Shown: positions 1-7,517 of the stretch, piece by piece
Layout: each line of letters starts with the position of its first letter
Position numbering within the stretch: the stretch's first letter is position 1
Assembly (NCBI GenBank): GCA_946631895.1
Contig: CAMPAN010000010.1
Coordinates: forward strand, 1 to 35,244
Origin: an uncultured Clostridia bacterium
Lineage (GTDB): Bacteria; Bacillota; Clostridia; Christensenellales; CAG-138
Direction of reading: 5' to 3'
DNA: 35,244 bases
Position numbers and translations under genes: made by a program
The notes under the pieces: generated by a model
Told to the model about the DNA's origin: nothing
Databases searched by the model: none
Seen by the model: the letters and a program-made list of their open reading frames with translations, nothing else

Positions 1-55
1 GGACTTAAAATCCGTCGGGGAAACCTTGCGGGTTCAAATCCCGCCAATCGCACCA
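1..55 (+). tRNA. tRNA-Leu (anticodon TAA), 3' part only
   Basis: The 5' half lies outside the window. The visible part starts in the anticodon arm, with stem GGA, loop CTTAAAA and stem TCC, giving anticodon TAA. A long class II variable arm follows, then a T arm (GCGGG, loop TTCAAAT, CCCGC), the acceptor strand CAATCGC, discriminator A and an encoded CCA. The large variable arm and anticodon agree on leucine. Confidence 0.93.
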
Positions 56-92
56 AAACCGGATCGTCCCTTGCGGGCGATCCGGTTTTGGT
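55..92 (+). terminator. Rho-independent terminator after tRNA-Leu
   Basis: The arms AAAACCGGATCG and CGATCCGGTTTT are exact complements around a short loop that itself can pair CCC with GGG. A T-rich end follows directly. It sits immediately after the tRNA CCA end, so it most likely ends the tRNA transcript. Confidence 0.85.
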
Positions 93-218
93 TATGCTGT
101 GATCAGGAGGGATTTGACGAACGTCCGCAAAAAATAAACCCTGCCGATCGACGTCGACAGGATTTATGCTCTGTGTAAACAGCGTACAAACGCAGCATGC
201 TGCAGACGGGCCTGTCCC

Positions 219-1223
219 TTATCCCATATACTTTGCAAAGTCTATGGGCGCGGTCAGCGCATACTCCGACTCGTCCAGACAGGCCTGAATCGCGTTTGTG
301 TCGGTTCCTGCTTTTTTCAGGTCCTCCACTCTCGTGTACCACAGCGGTTTCAGGCAGCGATACAGCATCAGCGCCGTATTCTTTTCGGTATCCGAAAACC
401 GATAATACGCGGAAGCGATCCTCAACGCTTCACAGATCCCGGAAACGCCGTTGCTTTCCCGCATCAGGTAGTTCAGAAAGACGTCCCTGCCGCAGAGATT
501 GAAGTCATACACGCCGACGAATCTGCCCTCATCGTCCAGCAGAATATTGGACGCATTGAGATCGGCCTGAAAAACGGAGGTCGGAAGCGTTTTATAAACC
601 GGTTTGAGCGCGGTTCTGTTCTCTGTCCACAGGCGCCAGATCCTTTCCGTCTGTTCCCTGAATCCTTCCGGAAGCGTATCCGCGTATTCCTTCCATGCCA
701 TAGCATTGTCAAGCACTTCGTCTCTCTTGTCGCCGGGGCAGAATGTTTCAAACAGGCAGTATGCCGAAGGATACTCCGTATAATCGAAATACTGCGCCGC
801 TACCCTTGCCGTCATCCGCCAGATGTCCTGCTTATACCGGTCATACAGCGCTTCGTCCTGCCCGAAGTCCTCCGAAAAGCGGTCTTCGGCAGGATGGAAC
901 GGCGCAAATTCTTCGGCATGCGCCGCGCATCTGTGTCCTTCGTAATCCACGATAGGGAAATCGCCCGCTTTGCTCCCGAAGATCCTCGGGCAGCAGTAAC
1001 CGAGTTTCCGATACTCCTCCACGGTTCTCTGCCAGACGGCGATCTTTTCGGGGAATGTAAAATCGTTATCGGCAAGTTTCAATACGACCTTGCCTGCCGA
1101 TGCCATTTCGACGATAAAGGTTGCTCTGAAATCCGCGTCGTCCAGGCTCGTATCGATCCGTTGAACGGCGACCGGCGTATCGTCGAAGAACAGTAACAGA
1201 ATGTTTTCGATCTCATGATCCAT
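219..1223 (-). CDS. Aminoglycoside phosphotransferase (APH)-fold kinase-like protein
   Basis: This 334-residue protein has the C-terminal catalytic pattern of the APH/choline kinase family. The segment FQADLNASNIL matches the HxDxxxxN catalytic loop, keeping the Asp and Asn but with Gln in place of the usual His. The later YDFN segment takes the place of the metal-binding DFD/DxD Asp. The N-terminal half carries a beta-rich lobe with a candidate ATP-binding lysine (KVVLKLADND). It has its own promoter and a GAGGG ribosome site, and is monocistronic between two tRNA genes. Family members phosphorylate small molecules such as drugs, choline or sugars; nothing here reveals the substrate. Drug resistance should not be assumed. 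The family call is fairly sure, the substrate unknown. Confidence 0.75.
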   Translation of the reverse strand: MDHEIENILLLFFDDTPVAVQRIDTSLDDADFRATFIVEMASAGKVVLKLADNDFTFPEKIAVWQRTVEEYRKLGYCCPRIFGSKAGDFPIVDYEGHRCAAHAEEFAPFHPAEDRFSEDFGQDEALYDRYKQDIWRMTARVAAQYFDYTEYPSAYCLFETFCPGDKRDEVLDNAMAWKEYADTLPEGFREQTERIWRLWTENRTALKPVYKTLPTSVFQADLNASNILLDDEGRFVGVYDFNLCGRDVFLNYLMRESNGVSGICEALRIASAYYRFSDTEKNTALMLYRCLKPLWYTRVEDLKKAGTDTNAIQACLDESEYALTAPIDFAKYMG

Positions 1224-1258
1224 ACGTTTTCCCTCGCGCTGCTTGTATGATTGCGCTG

Positions 1259-1287
1259 ATTATACCATATCCTTTTGCGTGCATCAA
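1259..1287 (-). promoter_or_regulatory. Promoter of the APH-like gene
   Basis: On the minus strand, TTGATG is followed after 17 nt by TATAAT, about 35 nt upstream of the start codon. It lies between the gene and the tRNA-Val terminator, so the gene probably has independent transcription. Confidence 0.75.
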
Positions 1288-1292
1288 TGCAG

Positions 1293-1328
1293 AAAACCTC
1301 TTTTGTCCCGAAAGGCAAAAGAGGTTTT
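1293..1328 (-). terminator. Terminator after tRNA-Val
   Basis: The 13-nt arms AAAACCTCTTTTG and CAAAAGAGGTTTT are exact complements around a short loop. Both ends are T-rich in either orientation. It directly follows the CCA end of tRNA-Val on the minus strand. Confidence 0.85.
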
Positions 1329-1330
1329 AC

Positions 1331-1407
1331 TGGTGGGGATGTAGGGGCTCGAACCCTAGACCTCTGCGATGTGAACACAGCGCTCTGACCAGCTGAGCTA
1401 CATCCCC
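1331..1407 (-). tRNA. tRNA-Val (anticodon CAC)
   Basis: On the minus strand a complete cloverleaf can be drawn. The acceptor is GGGGATG paired with CATCCCC, the D arm contains GCTCAGCTGG, the anticodon loop is TTCACAT (anticodon CAC), and the T loop contains TTCGAGC. Discriminator A and an encoded CCA follow. Length is 77 nt. Confidence 0.95.
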
Positions 1408-1417
1408 GTGCCCGATT

Positions 1418-1446
1418 ATTATACAAAACGAACGTCGGAATGTCAA
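1418..1446 (-). promoter_or_regulatory. Promoter of tRNA-Val
   Basis: On the minus strand, consensus TTGACA and TATAAT are separated by 17 nt, 10 nt upstream of the mature tRNA 5' end. This is a near-perfect sigma-A type promoter. Confidence 0.9.
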
Positions 1447-1475
1447 TACCGATTTTTCCGGTTTGCACAGCCGGT

Positions 1476-2063
1476 CTACAGCGAGAGGATCGCGCCGAGC
1501 GCGCCGCCCGCAAGGATGAAAAACAGCGGGTGGATCTTCGCGGTCTTTTTGAAGAATGCGAAGAACAGGAACACGCCGTAGATGCCGAGCTTCAGAAGCG
1601 TCAGCCGATCCGCAGAAAAGCGGAACTGCAGGAAGTTCGCTTTCACGCCGATCGCCACGAGCAGCAGTGAAAAGCCCGCCGCCGTGATGAGTCCGATCGC
1701 CGCCGGACGCAGCGCTTTGAAGAGGCTCTGGACGAGGTAGGAATTGTAATACTTTTTGATCGCCTTAGCGATCAGCACGATGATGATGACCGACGGCGTG
1801 ACCAGCCCGATCGTGGCAAGGATGCCGCCGGGGATCCCCGCGACATGATACCCCACGTACGTCGCCGCGTTGACGCCGATCGGACCCGGCGTCGATTCCG
1901 CGATCGCGATGATGTTGGCAAGCTCCGCCTCGGTGATCCAGCCGTATGCCGCGCCCATGTCGCGGATGAACGGTACGGTGGCAAGCCCGCCGCCGACCGC
2001 AAAGAGTCCCGTCTTGAAGAATTCGAGAAACAGCAGCAGGAGGTTCCGAAGATACATCAGCAT
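1476..2063 (-). CDS. Chromate transporter family protein (ChrA half), second of pair
   Basis: This 195-residue membrane protein belongs to the CHR (ChrA) family. It shows the N-terminal signature FFKTGLFAVGGGLATVPFI, then a TPGPIGVNAATYVGY motif, and several hydrophobic helices. It is a half-size (single CHR domain) protein that probably works with its neighbour, as known for paired short CHR proteins. The ORF track begins upstream, but the start at 2063 is preferred: GGGAGGG lies about 10 nt before it and the ATG overlaps the upstream stop. A second ATG six bases on is also possible. It is the last gene of the flotillin operon. Some CHR proteins export chromate; the substrate here is not shown. 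Confidence 0.9.
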   Translation of the reverse strand: MLMYLRNLLLLFLEFFKTGLFAVGGGLATVPFIRDMGAAYGWITEAELANIIAIAESTPGPIGVNAATYVGYHVAGIPGGILATIGLVTPSVIIIVLIAKAIKKYYNSYLVQSLFKALRPAAIGLITAAGFSLLLVAIGVKANFLQFRFSADRLTLLKLGIYGVFLFFAFFKKTAKIHPLFFILAGGALGAILSL

Positions 2064-2590
2064 TTTTTGAGCCCTCCCCACGCAAGTCCCGTGATCGCCG
2101 CGCCGAGCACGATGAACACCGGCGAAACGCCGCCGACCGCCACGAACAGGAACGCCAGGAGAAAGAGCACGAAGGTCGTGACGTTCGTAACGCTCTTTCT
2201 GAACAGCTTATAGACCGACGCCGTGATGAGCGCGCAGACCGCAAGGCGGATCCCCGCGAAGATGTGCTCGACGATCTCGTACTCCATCAGCGGTTTCAGC
2301 ACCGCCGCGATCAGGATAATGAGGATCGTCGGCACCGTGATGACGCCGAGCGTCGCCACGATCGAGCCGATGAGCTTCCGCACCTTATAGCCGACGAACG
2401 TCGCGGTGTTGACCGCGATGACGCCCGGAGTGCACTGCGCAACCGCCATATAGTCGGTCAGTTCGTCTTCCGTGATGATCCCGTTCCGTTCGACCAGCTC
2501 GCGGATCAAAAGCGGCAGCATGGAGTAGCCGCCCCCGATCATCAGCGAACCGATCTTCAGAAACATCAGATACAGCTTGAAAAGGCTCAT
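2057..2590 (-). CDS. Chromate transporter family protein (ChrA half), first of pair
   Basis: This 177-residue CHR-family protein has the signature FLKIGSLMIGGGYSMLPLL near the N terminus, a CTPGVIAVNTATFVGY motif and about five hydrophobic segments. It is a single-domain protein paired with the following homologue, so together they match the two halves of long ChrA proteins, probably as a heteromeric transporter. Its ATG overlaps the upstream TGA (ATGA), and its own stop overlaps the next start, implying translational coupling on both sides. A run of G residues just before the ATG is the likely ribosome site. The anion transported is unknown. Confidence 0.9.
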   Translation of the reverse strand: MSLFKLYLMFLKIGSLMIGGGYSMLPLLIRELVERNGIITEDELTDYMAVAQCTPGVIAVNTATFVGYKVRKLIGSIVATLGVITVPTILIILIAAVLKPLMEYEIVEHIFAGIRLAVCALITASVYKLFRKSVTNVTTFVLFLLAFLFVAVGGVSPVFIVLGAAITGLAWGGLKKC

Positions 2591-3921
2591 TCGATCCCCC
2601 CCGTATATCCCGCAACGAATGCGAAGAAGTATGCAACCCAGCCCGCGGCAAGCAGCAGCGTGACGATTGCGTCGACCCAGCGCTTTCTGATCCGGACGGC
2701 AAGCGCGATTCCGAACGGCGCCGTCATCGTAATGATCCGGGCGGCGTCCGACGTGCGTCCCACGGCGACAAGCATCGGCAGCGTCACCGCCATCAGCAGC
2801 GTATACGAACCCGGAATCGCGTCCACCGAAAGCAGCAGCATGACAATTCCGAAAACCAGATATACCGCTTCCGTCAGGTACGTTCCCGCAAGGATCGCGC
2901 CGGAATGGTTCCCGACGATCAGCGTCTGATCGAAGGCGGCGTCCGTAAAGCGGAACAGATCGCTCATGCCGACGATGTTCGATCCGACCGACGCGCGATA
3001 GAGCGAGTACGGATCGCCGAAGCGCAGTAGCGCGTACAGCAGCACCAGTACGATGCCGACGGGGATCAGCAGCATGGAAAGGACGTTACCCGCCTGTCTC
3101 CAGCCGTACCCCTTCCCCCGCTCGCGGTCAAACCGCGCGTTGCCGATCAGATACGAGACATAGGCAAAGACGATCGGGAAGAACAGGAGCACGCCCTGCG
3201 CGCTCGTCAGAACCGCAAGCATTGCGAACAGGTTTGCGAGCGGGAACATGCGCTTTCTCAGGAACAGCAGACAGAGGATCGAAAACAGCAGAAAGAGTCC
3301 GTCCGGCACGGTTGCCATCAGCACGAGCGAAAACGGCATCAGCAGAAAATACCGGACCGAGCGGCGCGCGGTCTTGCGGTCGTAATCCTGCTGCACCAGA
3401 TAGTACAGCGCGACCACGGCGAGCGCCGTGAAGAAATACGAGCCGAGGAAGCGCGCGTGGTTGAAGTTCAGCGTGAAGATCCAGAAGATGTACGACAGAT
3501 ACCCGTAAAGCGGGAACGCCGCCTCCGGATGGTAGAAGTCGAGCCAGAGCCGCTGGATCTCAAAGAACGTCCCGGTGTATCCGAACAGGCGGAAGTGGAC
3601 GATGTAGGTCAGCGGAAACTCCAGAAGCCGCACCGCCAGAATGAGCAGGAACAGCTTGAACAGCTCGCGCGTTCCGCAGCGCCGGAACGTTCGGTCGCCC
3701 TCGCGCTTCAGGCGCTGCTCCTCCTCCCCCATCGCCGCCGAGGACAGCACGGGGATCACGCGGATGCACGCTGCGCCGAACAGCACGGTCAGAAGCGCCG
3801 AAACGGCGATCGTCTCCCAGTAGCGCGGCATGTCGGCATACAGCGAAAGGCCGTACAGGAAAGCGAGTACGGCCAGTATGGTGATCTGTATGCAGAGGTT
3901 GAAGATGTTTCTTCTTCGCAC
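2587..3921 (-). CDS. Polytopic membrane protein, GT-C / PIG-V mannosyltransferase-like
   Basis: This 444-residue protein has roughly ten hydrophobic segments. Near residues 120-150 is WLDFYHPEAAFPLYGYL, resembling the first-loop segment of PIG-V-like GT-C glycosyltransferases (acidic residue, then AFFPLYP). A middle block, FLLMPFSLVLMATVPDGLFLL then LTSAQGVLLFFP, resembles the family's later helices. Such enzymes move a sugar from a lipid-linked donor on the outer face of the membrane. The assignment is by pattern only. The start is GTG with a weak ribosome site three bases after the preceding stop, so translation is probably coupled. The gene sits between the His/Cys-motif protein and the ChrA pair. 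It could instead be a membrane protein of unknown function. Confidence 0.55.
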   Translation of the reverse strand: MRRRNIFNLCIQITILAVLAFLYGLSLYADMPRYWETIAVSALLTVLFGAACIRVIPVLSSAAMGEEEQRLKREGDRTFRRCGTRELFKLFLLILAVRLLEFPLTYIVHFRLFGYTGTFFEIQRLWLDFYHPEAAFPLYGYLSYIFWIFTLNFNHARFLGSYFFTALAVVALYYLVQQDYDRKTARRSVRYFLLMPFSLVLMATVPDGLFLLFSILCLLFLRKRMFPLANLFAMLAVLTSAQGVLLFFPIVFAYVSYLIGNARFDRERGKGYGWRQAGNVLSMLLIPVGIVLVLLYALLRFGDPYSLYRASVGSNIVGMSDLFRFTDAAFDQTLIVGNHSGAILAGTYLTEAVYLVFGIVMLLLSVDAIPGSYTLLMAVTLPMLVAVGRTSDAARIITMTAPFGIALAVRIRKRWVDAIVTLLLAAGWVAYFFAFVAGYTGGIE

Positions 3922-3924
3922 GGG

Positions 3925-4419
3925 TTATCGCAATGCTTTCGGCTTGCCGAGAATCTCGGAAAACAGTACCCCGCGGACGATATCGTCCGGCTCGAGGCTG
4001 AGCGGCGTACCGCCGGTTATCGCTGCAGCGGATGCGGATCCTTTGCGTTCTTCGGGACGCAGGGCGCAATCGTCATGTTCCGGATGTCCACCGTTCTGCG
4101 CCTTCGGATCGTCGGGACGCAGCGCGCAGAACTCATGTCCCGCGTGCATCTTCTGTGCTTTCTGCGCGGTCTTCGGCTGCACGCGCGCTTCAAGGCGCAC
4201 CCGCTCCTCCGACCGCGGACCTTCCTGTGCGGGCGTCGGAATCCGCACGGAGGGTCTTACCGGCGTCGGAGTCTGCTGCAGCGGCGGGACCGGGGCGGCG
4301 TTCTGCCGCTCCCGCGCCGCACGTGCCTGCGCTTCTTTCTGTTTAGTTGCCGCAGCATTCCTCGTCACGGCAATGACGATACCTATGACGATCAGCGGAA
4401 GGAGCGCAAAGACAGGCAT
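3925..4419 (-). CDS. Membrane-anchored protein with duplicated H-x2-H-x2-C motif, unknown function
   Basis: This 164-residue protein begins with one membrane helix (FALLPLIVIGIVIAV) and a charged, Ala/Arg-rich stretch, then a Pro-rich linker. Two similar blocks follow: HAGHEFCALRP near residue 92 and HPEHDDCALRP near residue 112. Each has the spacing H-x2-H-x2-C and the same CALRP tail, which suggests a metal site built by internal duplication. The C terminus (VRGVLFSEILGKPKALR) looks like a conserved helix. It follows floA by 3 nt, and AAAGGA at the floA end is its ribosome site. I do not recognise a named family. Metal binding is inference from residue spacing. Confidence 0.75.
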   Translation of the reverse strand: MPVFALLPLIVIGIVIAVTRNAAATKQKEAQARAARERQNAAPVPPLQQTPTPVRPSVRIPTPAQEGPRSEERVRLEARVQPKTAQKAQKMHAGHEFCALRPDDPKAQNGGHPEHDDCALRPEERKGSASAAAITGGTPLSLEPDDIVRGVLFSEILGKPKALR

Positions 4420-4422
4420 GGT

Positions 4423-5430
4423 TTAATGTCCTTTCTTATCCGTTACGGGGGCTGCCGACTTGCCGATGGCGTTGCGCATCTCGGTGTCGGACATCACGTT
4501 CTTCATGTTGTAGTAATCCATGACGCCGAGCTTGCCCTCTCTTAATGCTGCGGAAATCGCCTGCGGGACCTCTGCCTCCGCCTCGATGACACGGGCGCGC
4601 ATGCGCTGGACCTCTGCGACGTTCTCCTGCTCCTGCGCGACTGCCATGGCGCGGCGTTCCTCCGCCTTTGCCTGCGCGATGCGCTTGTCGGCTTCCGCCT
4701 GGTCGATCTGCAGCTGCGCGCCGACGTTTCTGCCGACGTCTACGTCTGCGATGTCGATGGAAAGGATCTCGAACGCGGTGCCCGCGTCAAGGCCCTTCGA
4801 AAGCACGGTGCGGGAGATGGAGTCCGGATTCTCGAGAACTTCCTTGTGGCTGGACGCCGAACCGACGGTGGTGACGATGCCCTCGCCGACACGCGCGATG
4901 ATCGTTTCCTCGCCCGCGCCGCCGACCAGACGGTCGATGTTTGCACGGACCGTGACCTTCGCCTTTGCGCGAAGCTCGATGCCGTCCATTGCGACCGCCG
5001 CGATGATCGGGGTTTCGATGACCTTCGGGTTGACGCTCATCTGAACCGCGTTCAGAACGTCGCGTCCTGCAAGGTCGATCGCGCAGGAGCGCTCAAAGTC
5101 CAGCGGAATGCCGGCGCGCTGCGCGGCGATCAGAGAGTCGACCACGCGGTTCACGCTTGCCTTGCCGCTCATTTTGCCGCCCTTTGCAAGATAGTGCGCT
5201 TCGAGTTTGTTCATCGGGATCTTGAGACCCGCTTTGGTTGCCTTGATCATCGGGTTCACGATGTCCGCGGCGTTGACCTTGCGGATCCGCATGCCGACGA
5301 GCTGGAACAGTCCGATCTTGACGCCGGACGCGCTTGCGGAGATCCACAGACCGAGCGGCACGAACGAGAAGAAGATGATCAGAAACACGACGACTGCCGC
5401 GCCGATGATCCAGGGAATGAACATTTCCAT
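4423..5430 (-). CDS. floA: Flotillin-like protein FloA
   Basis: This 335-residue protein matches the FloA (YqfA) family closely. It has an N-terminal membrane segment ([25 protein letters not shown]), the family segment [23 protein letters not shown], an SPFH region, and an Ala/Glu-rich coiled coil ([20 protein letters not shown]). The C-terminal region includes [11 protein letters not shown]. FloA scaffolds functional membrane microdomains and affects membrane fluidity and protein complexes at the inner membrane. GGAGG lies 7 nt before the start. In Bacillus the homologue follows an nfeD gene (yqeZ), and the same order is seen here with a small zinc-ribbon gene between. Confidence 0.96.
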   Translation of the reverse strand: MEMFIPWIIGAAVVVFLIIFFSFVPLGLWISASASGVKIGLFQLVGMRIRKVNAADIVNPMIKATKAGLKIPMNKLEAHYLAKGGKMSGKASVNRVVDSLIAAQRAGIPLDFERSCAIDLAGRDVLNAVQMSVNPKVIETPIIAAVAMDGIELRAKAKVTVRANIDRLVGGAGEETIIARVGEGIVTTVGSASSHKEVLENPDSISRTVLSKGLDAGTAFEILSIDIADVDVGRNVGAQLQIDQAEADKRIAQAKAEERRAMAVAQEQENVAEVQRMRARVIEAEAEVPQAISAALREGKLGVMDYYNMKNVMSDTEMRNAIGKSAAPVTDKKGH

Positions 5431-5443
5431 AAGTTTCCTCCTG

Positions 5444-5650
5444 TTATTGTTTTAATAGCTGCAAAAGTTTCAAAACGCCCGTGATGAGCAGAATCGCTGC
5501 GGGGATCGCAACGACGAGCGCGATCCATTGTCTGCGAACGGTTTTCGGCGGTGCGGAATCCGGCGGTTCGGAAGCCTCCGGCTTTATGACGCCGCACTTC
5601 GGGCACACGTCCGTCGTGTACAGCACGCCGCATTTTTTACAATACTTCAT
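5444..5650 (-). CDS. Small zinc-ribbon, tail-anchored membrane protein
   Basis: This 68-residue protein opens with a zinc-ribbon knuckle pair, YCKKCG and CPKCG, with C-x2-C spacing in both. A short Pro-rich linker follows, and then a single C-terminal membrane helix ([22 protein letters not shown]), so the ribbon should face the cytoplasm. Its ATG overlaps the stop of nfeD (ATGA). It lies between nfeD and floA, which implies a role with the flotillin microdomain proteins. The exact function is unknown. Confidence 0.85.
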   Translation of the reverse strand: MKYCKKCGVLYTTDVCPKCGVIKPEASEPPDSAPPKTVRRQWIALVVAIPAAILLITGVLKLLQLLKQ

Positions 5651-6141
5651 TGCACCGTGATCTTGGTACCGTCCACCTTCAGCACCGTGATCTCGCTGTC
5701 ACGGTCGATGAAGGTCGCCTGCGTCTCGACCGAATACCGCTGTCCGTCGATGACGGCGATCCCGCTCGGACGAAGCGGCGTCAGCGTTTTGCCGGTCCTG
5801 CCGATCAGATGCTCCAGAGATCCGGACGAGGGCTTCACCGCCTCCGCTTCGATCCGGTCCTTCAGAACGATCGGCGAGCGGAACAACAGTCCTTTCTTCA
5901 TGGATTTCATAAAGACAATGACCAGTGCAATCAGGATCGCGCCGAGAACGGCTGTCACGAGGATTGCGGTCAGCGGTTTTGCGGTTAAGAACTGGATCAC
6001 GCAGACAGCGATCAGGCACAGAACGCCGCAGATGCCGGAAACGCCGAAGCCCGGCATGAAGAGCTCCGCGATCAGGAACGCAAGCCCGAGGATGCTCAAA
6101 ATCAGGCACGGCACCCATAACGCGCCGAATACTGCTTCCAT
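5647..6141 (-). CDS. NfeD-family membrane protein
   Basis: This is a 164-residue NfeD-like protein of the short form without a protease domain. The N-terminal half has about four hydrophobic segments, beginning WVPCLILSILGLAFLIAELFMPGFG, which includes the family's E-x3-PGFG pattern. The C-terminal domain (residues about 100-164) is an OB-fold type segment with LIGRTGKTLTPLRPSG and VDGTKITVQ. NfeD proteins pair with stomatin/flotillin (SPFH) proteins, and floA lies two genes on. The ORF track begins nine codons earlier, but GGGAGG stands just before the ATG at 6141, so that start is preferred. It is the first gene of the operon. Confidence 0.92.
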   Translation of the reverse strand: MEAVFGALWVPCLILSILGLAFLIAELFMPGFGVSGICGVLCLIAVCVIQFLTAKPLTAILVTAVLGAILIALVIVFMKSMKKGLLFRSPIVLKDRIEAEAVKPSSGSLEHLIGRTGKTLTPLRPSGIAVIDGQRYSVETQATFIDRDSEITVLKVDGTKITVQ

Positions 6142-6173
6142 TCGATTTCCTCCCGTTTCTTTTTTCAAGCATA

Positions 6174-6179
6174 GTATAG
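6174..6179 (-). promoter_or_regulatory. Likely -10 of the nfeD-floA operon promoter
   Basis: On the minus strand TATACT lies about 33 nt upstream of the nfeD start. The -35 is weak: TTTTAT at 17-nt spacing is the best candidate. The divergent CDF promoter is about 35 nt away, so both are packed in one 120-nt intergenic region. Confidence 0.55.
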
Positions 6180-6213
6180 CATAACGGCGCTGTGAATAAA
6201 AGTGTTTTTTTAT

Positions 6214-6242
6214 TTGTTATCTGCGTCTATTTATGCTATAAT
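6214..6242 (+). promoter_or_regulatory. Promoter of the CDF transporter gene
   Basis: TTGTTA and TATAAT are separated by 17 nt. The gene starts 22 nt after the -10, with AGAGG as ribosome site. Confidence 0.75.
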
Positions 6243-6264
6243 GCGGAAATAAGAGGTTATATTT

Positions 6265-7452
6265 ATGATTCGTCTTCTTGCAAAGCTGCTGATCCGCGAA
6301 AAACCGTCCGATCCGCCGGAGCGCGTACGCGCCGCATACGGCGTGCTTTCCGGCTGCTTCGGGATCTTTCTGAATCTCGTGCTGTTTACTCTGAAGCTCG
6401 TATTCGGGCTCATTGCGCACGCGGTTTCGCTGACCGCCGACGCATTCAACAACCTCGGCGACGCAGGCTCCTCGGTCATTTCGCTGATCGGCTTCCGGCT
6501 CGCCGCGAAAAAGCCGGACCGCGATCATCCGTACGGTCACGGACGGATCGAGTATGTTGCGGGGCTGCTCGTTTCGATCGCGATCCTGCTCATGGGCTGG
6601 TCGCTGTTCCGTAACGCGCTCGGCGTCATCCTCCACGGCGGAGAACCTGCCTATACGGAGCATTTTGTGCCTTCCGTGTGCATCATGGCGGGCGCGATCC
6701 TCGTGAAACTCTACATGTTTTATTATAACCGCGCGCTCGCGAAACGATTCCGTTCGCCTGCGCTGAATGCGGTGTCGTTTGACAGCCTCAGCGATACGGC
6801 GGCGACGACCGCGGTACTCATCTCCGCGCTTGTCACACACTTTGTGAAGCTGCCCGAATGGGTGCGTCCGGACGCGTGGTGCGGACTGCTCGTCTCCCTG
6901 TTCATTCTGTATACCGGATTGAAGTCCGTCCGCGAGACGGTCGCTCCGCTTCTGGGCAAGCGTCCCGATCCCGCTTTTACGGAAGCGATCGAACGCGCGA
7001 CGCTGTCCTTTGAGGGCATCGGCGGCGTGCACGACGTCATCGTACACGATTACGGTCCCGGGCGCGTCTTCGTTTCGCTGCACGCGGAGGTTCCCGCAAA
7101 CGGCGATATCTGTGAGATCCACGACGTCATCGACAACGCGGAAAAGTATCTGTCCGAGCAGTTCCGCGCAAACGTGACGATCCACATGGATCCGATCATC
7201 ACCGACGATCCGCTCAGCGCGCGCCTGAAAGAACAGACGGCAAAGATCCTTTCCGGGATCGATCCCTCGCTCTCGATGCACGATTTTCGCGTGACGCGCT
7301 CGCCCGACGGCAGCACGCTGCTCTTTGACGTCGCCGTCCCGTTCGCCTGCCCGATGACGGACGAAGCGCTCTCCGGACAGATCCTCTCCGCGATCGAATC
7401 GCAGCTCCCCGGCTGCCGCGCAGATATTACCGTCGAGCGCACCGAAGGCTGA
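6265..7452 (+). CDS. Cation diffusion facilitator (CDF) transporter, Mn-type residues, tandem C-terminal domains
   Basis: This 395-residue protein is a CDF metal/proton antiporter of the inner membrane. Six membrane segments occupy about residues 25-215, with the typical DHPYGHGRIEY loop. The metal-site positions are N62-x3-D66 on helix 2 (FNNLGDAG) and D173-x3-D177 on helix 5 (FDSLSD). The lack of His at helix 5 argues against a classical zinc exporter and fits the manganese type, by analogy. The cytoplasmic part is longer than the usual 300-residue family: two similar domains, around residues 250-310 (GGVHDVIVHDYG) and 330-393 (SMHDFRVTRSPDG), look like a duplicated CDF C-terminal domain. 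It is monocistronic and divergent from the nfeD operon. Confidence 0.9.
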   Translation: MIRLLAKLLIREKPSDPPERVRAAYGVLSGCFGIFLNLVLFTLKLVFGLIAHAVSLTADAFNNLGDAGSSVISLIGFRLAAKKPDRDHPYGHGRIEYVAGLLVSIAILLMGWSLFRNALGVILHGGEPAYTEHFVPSVCIMAGAILVKLYMFYYNRALAKRFRSPALNAVSFDSLSDTAATTAVLISALVTHFVKLPEWVRPDAWCGLLVSLFILYTGLKSVRETVAPLLGKRPDPAFTEAIERATLSFEGIGGVHDVIVHDYGPGRVFVSLHAEVPANGDICEIHDVIDNAEKYLSEQFRANVTIHMDPIITDDPLSARLKEQTAKILSGIDPSLSMHDFRVTRSPDGSTLLFDVAVPFACPMTDEALSGQILSAIESQLPGCRADITVERTEG

Positions 7453-7456
7453 TCTG

Positions 7457-7485
7457 TAGACAACCGTGTCGTATCATGCTATACT
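7457..7485 (+). promoter_or_regulatory. Promoter of the glycosidase-kinase operon
   Basis: TAGACA and TATACT are separated by 17 nt and begin only 5 nt after the CDF stop codon. The lipoprotein gene starts 33 nt after the -10, with AAAGGTG as ribosome site. Confidence 0.75.
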
Positions 7486-7517
7486 GATTTTAATCTGCAC
7501 ATCAAAGGTGTTTTGAC

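Noticed and set aside
219-1223. An antibiotic resistance gene call for the APH-like gene, and likewise for the AadA-like gene at 27,042.
   Set aside because: Both only share the fold and motifs with resistance enzymes; neither has features that point to a drug substrate.
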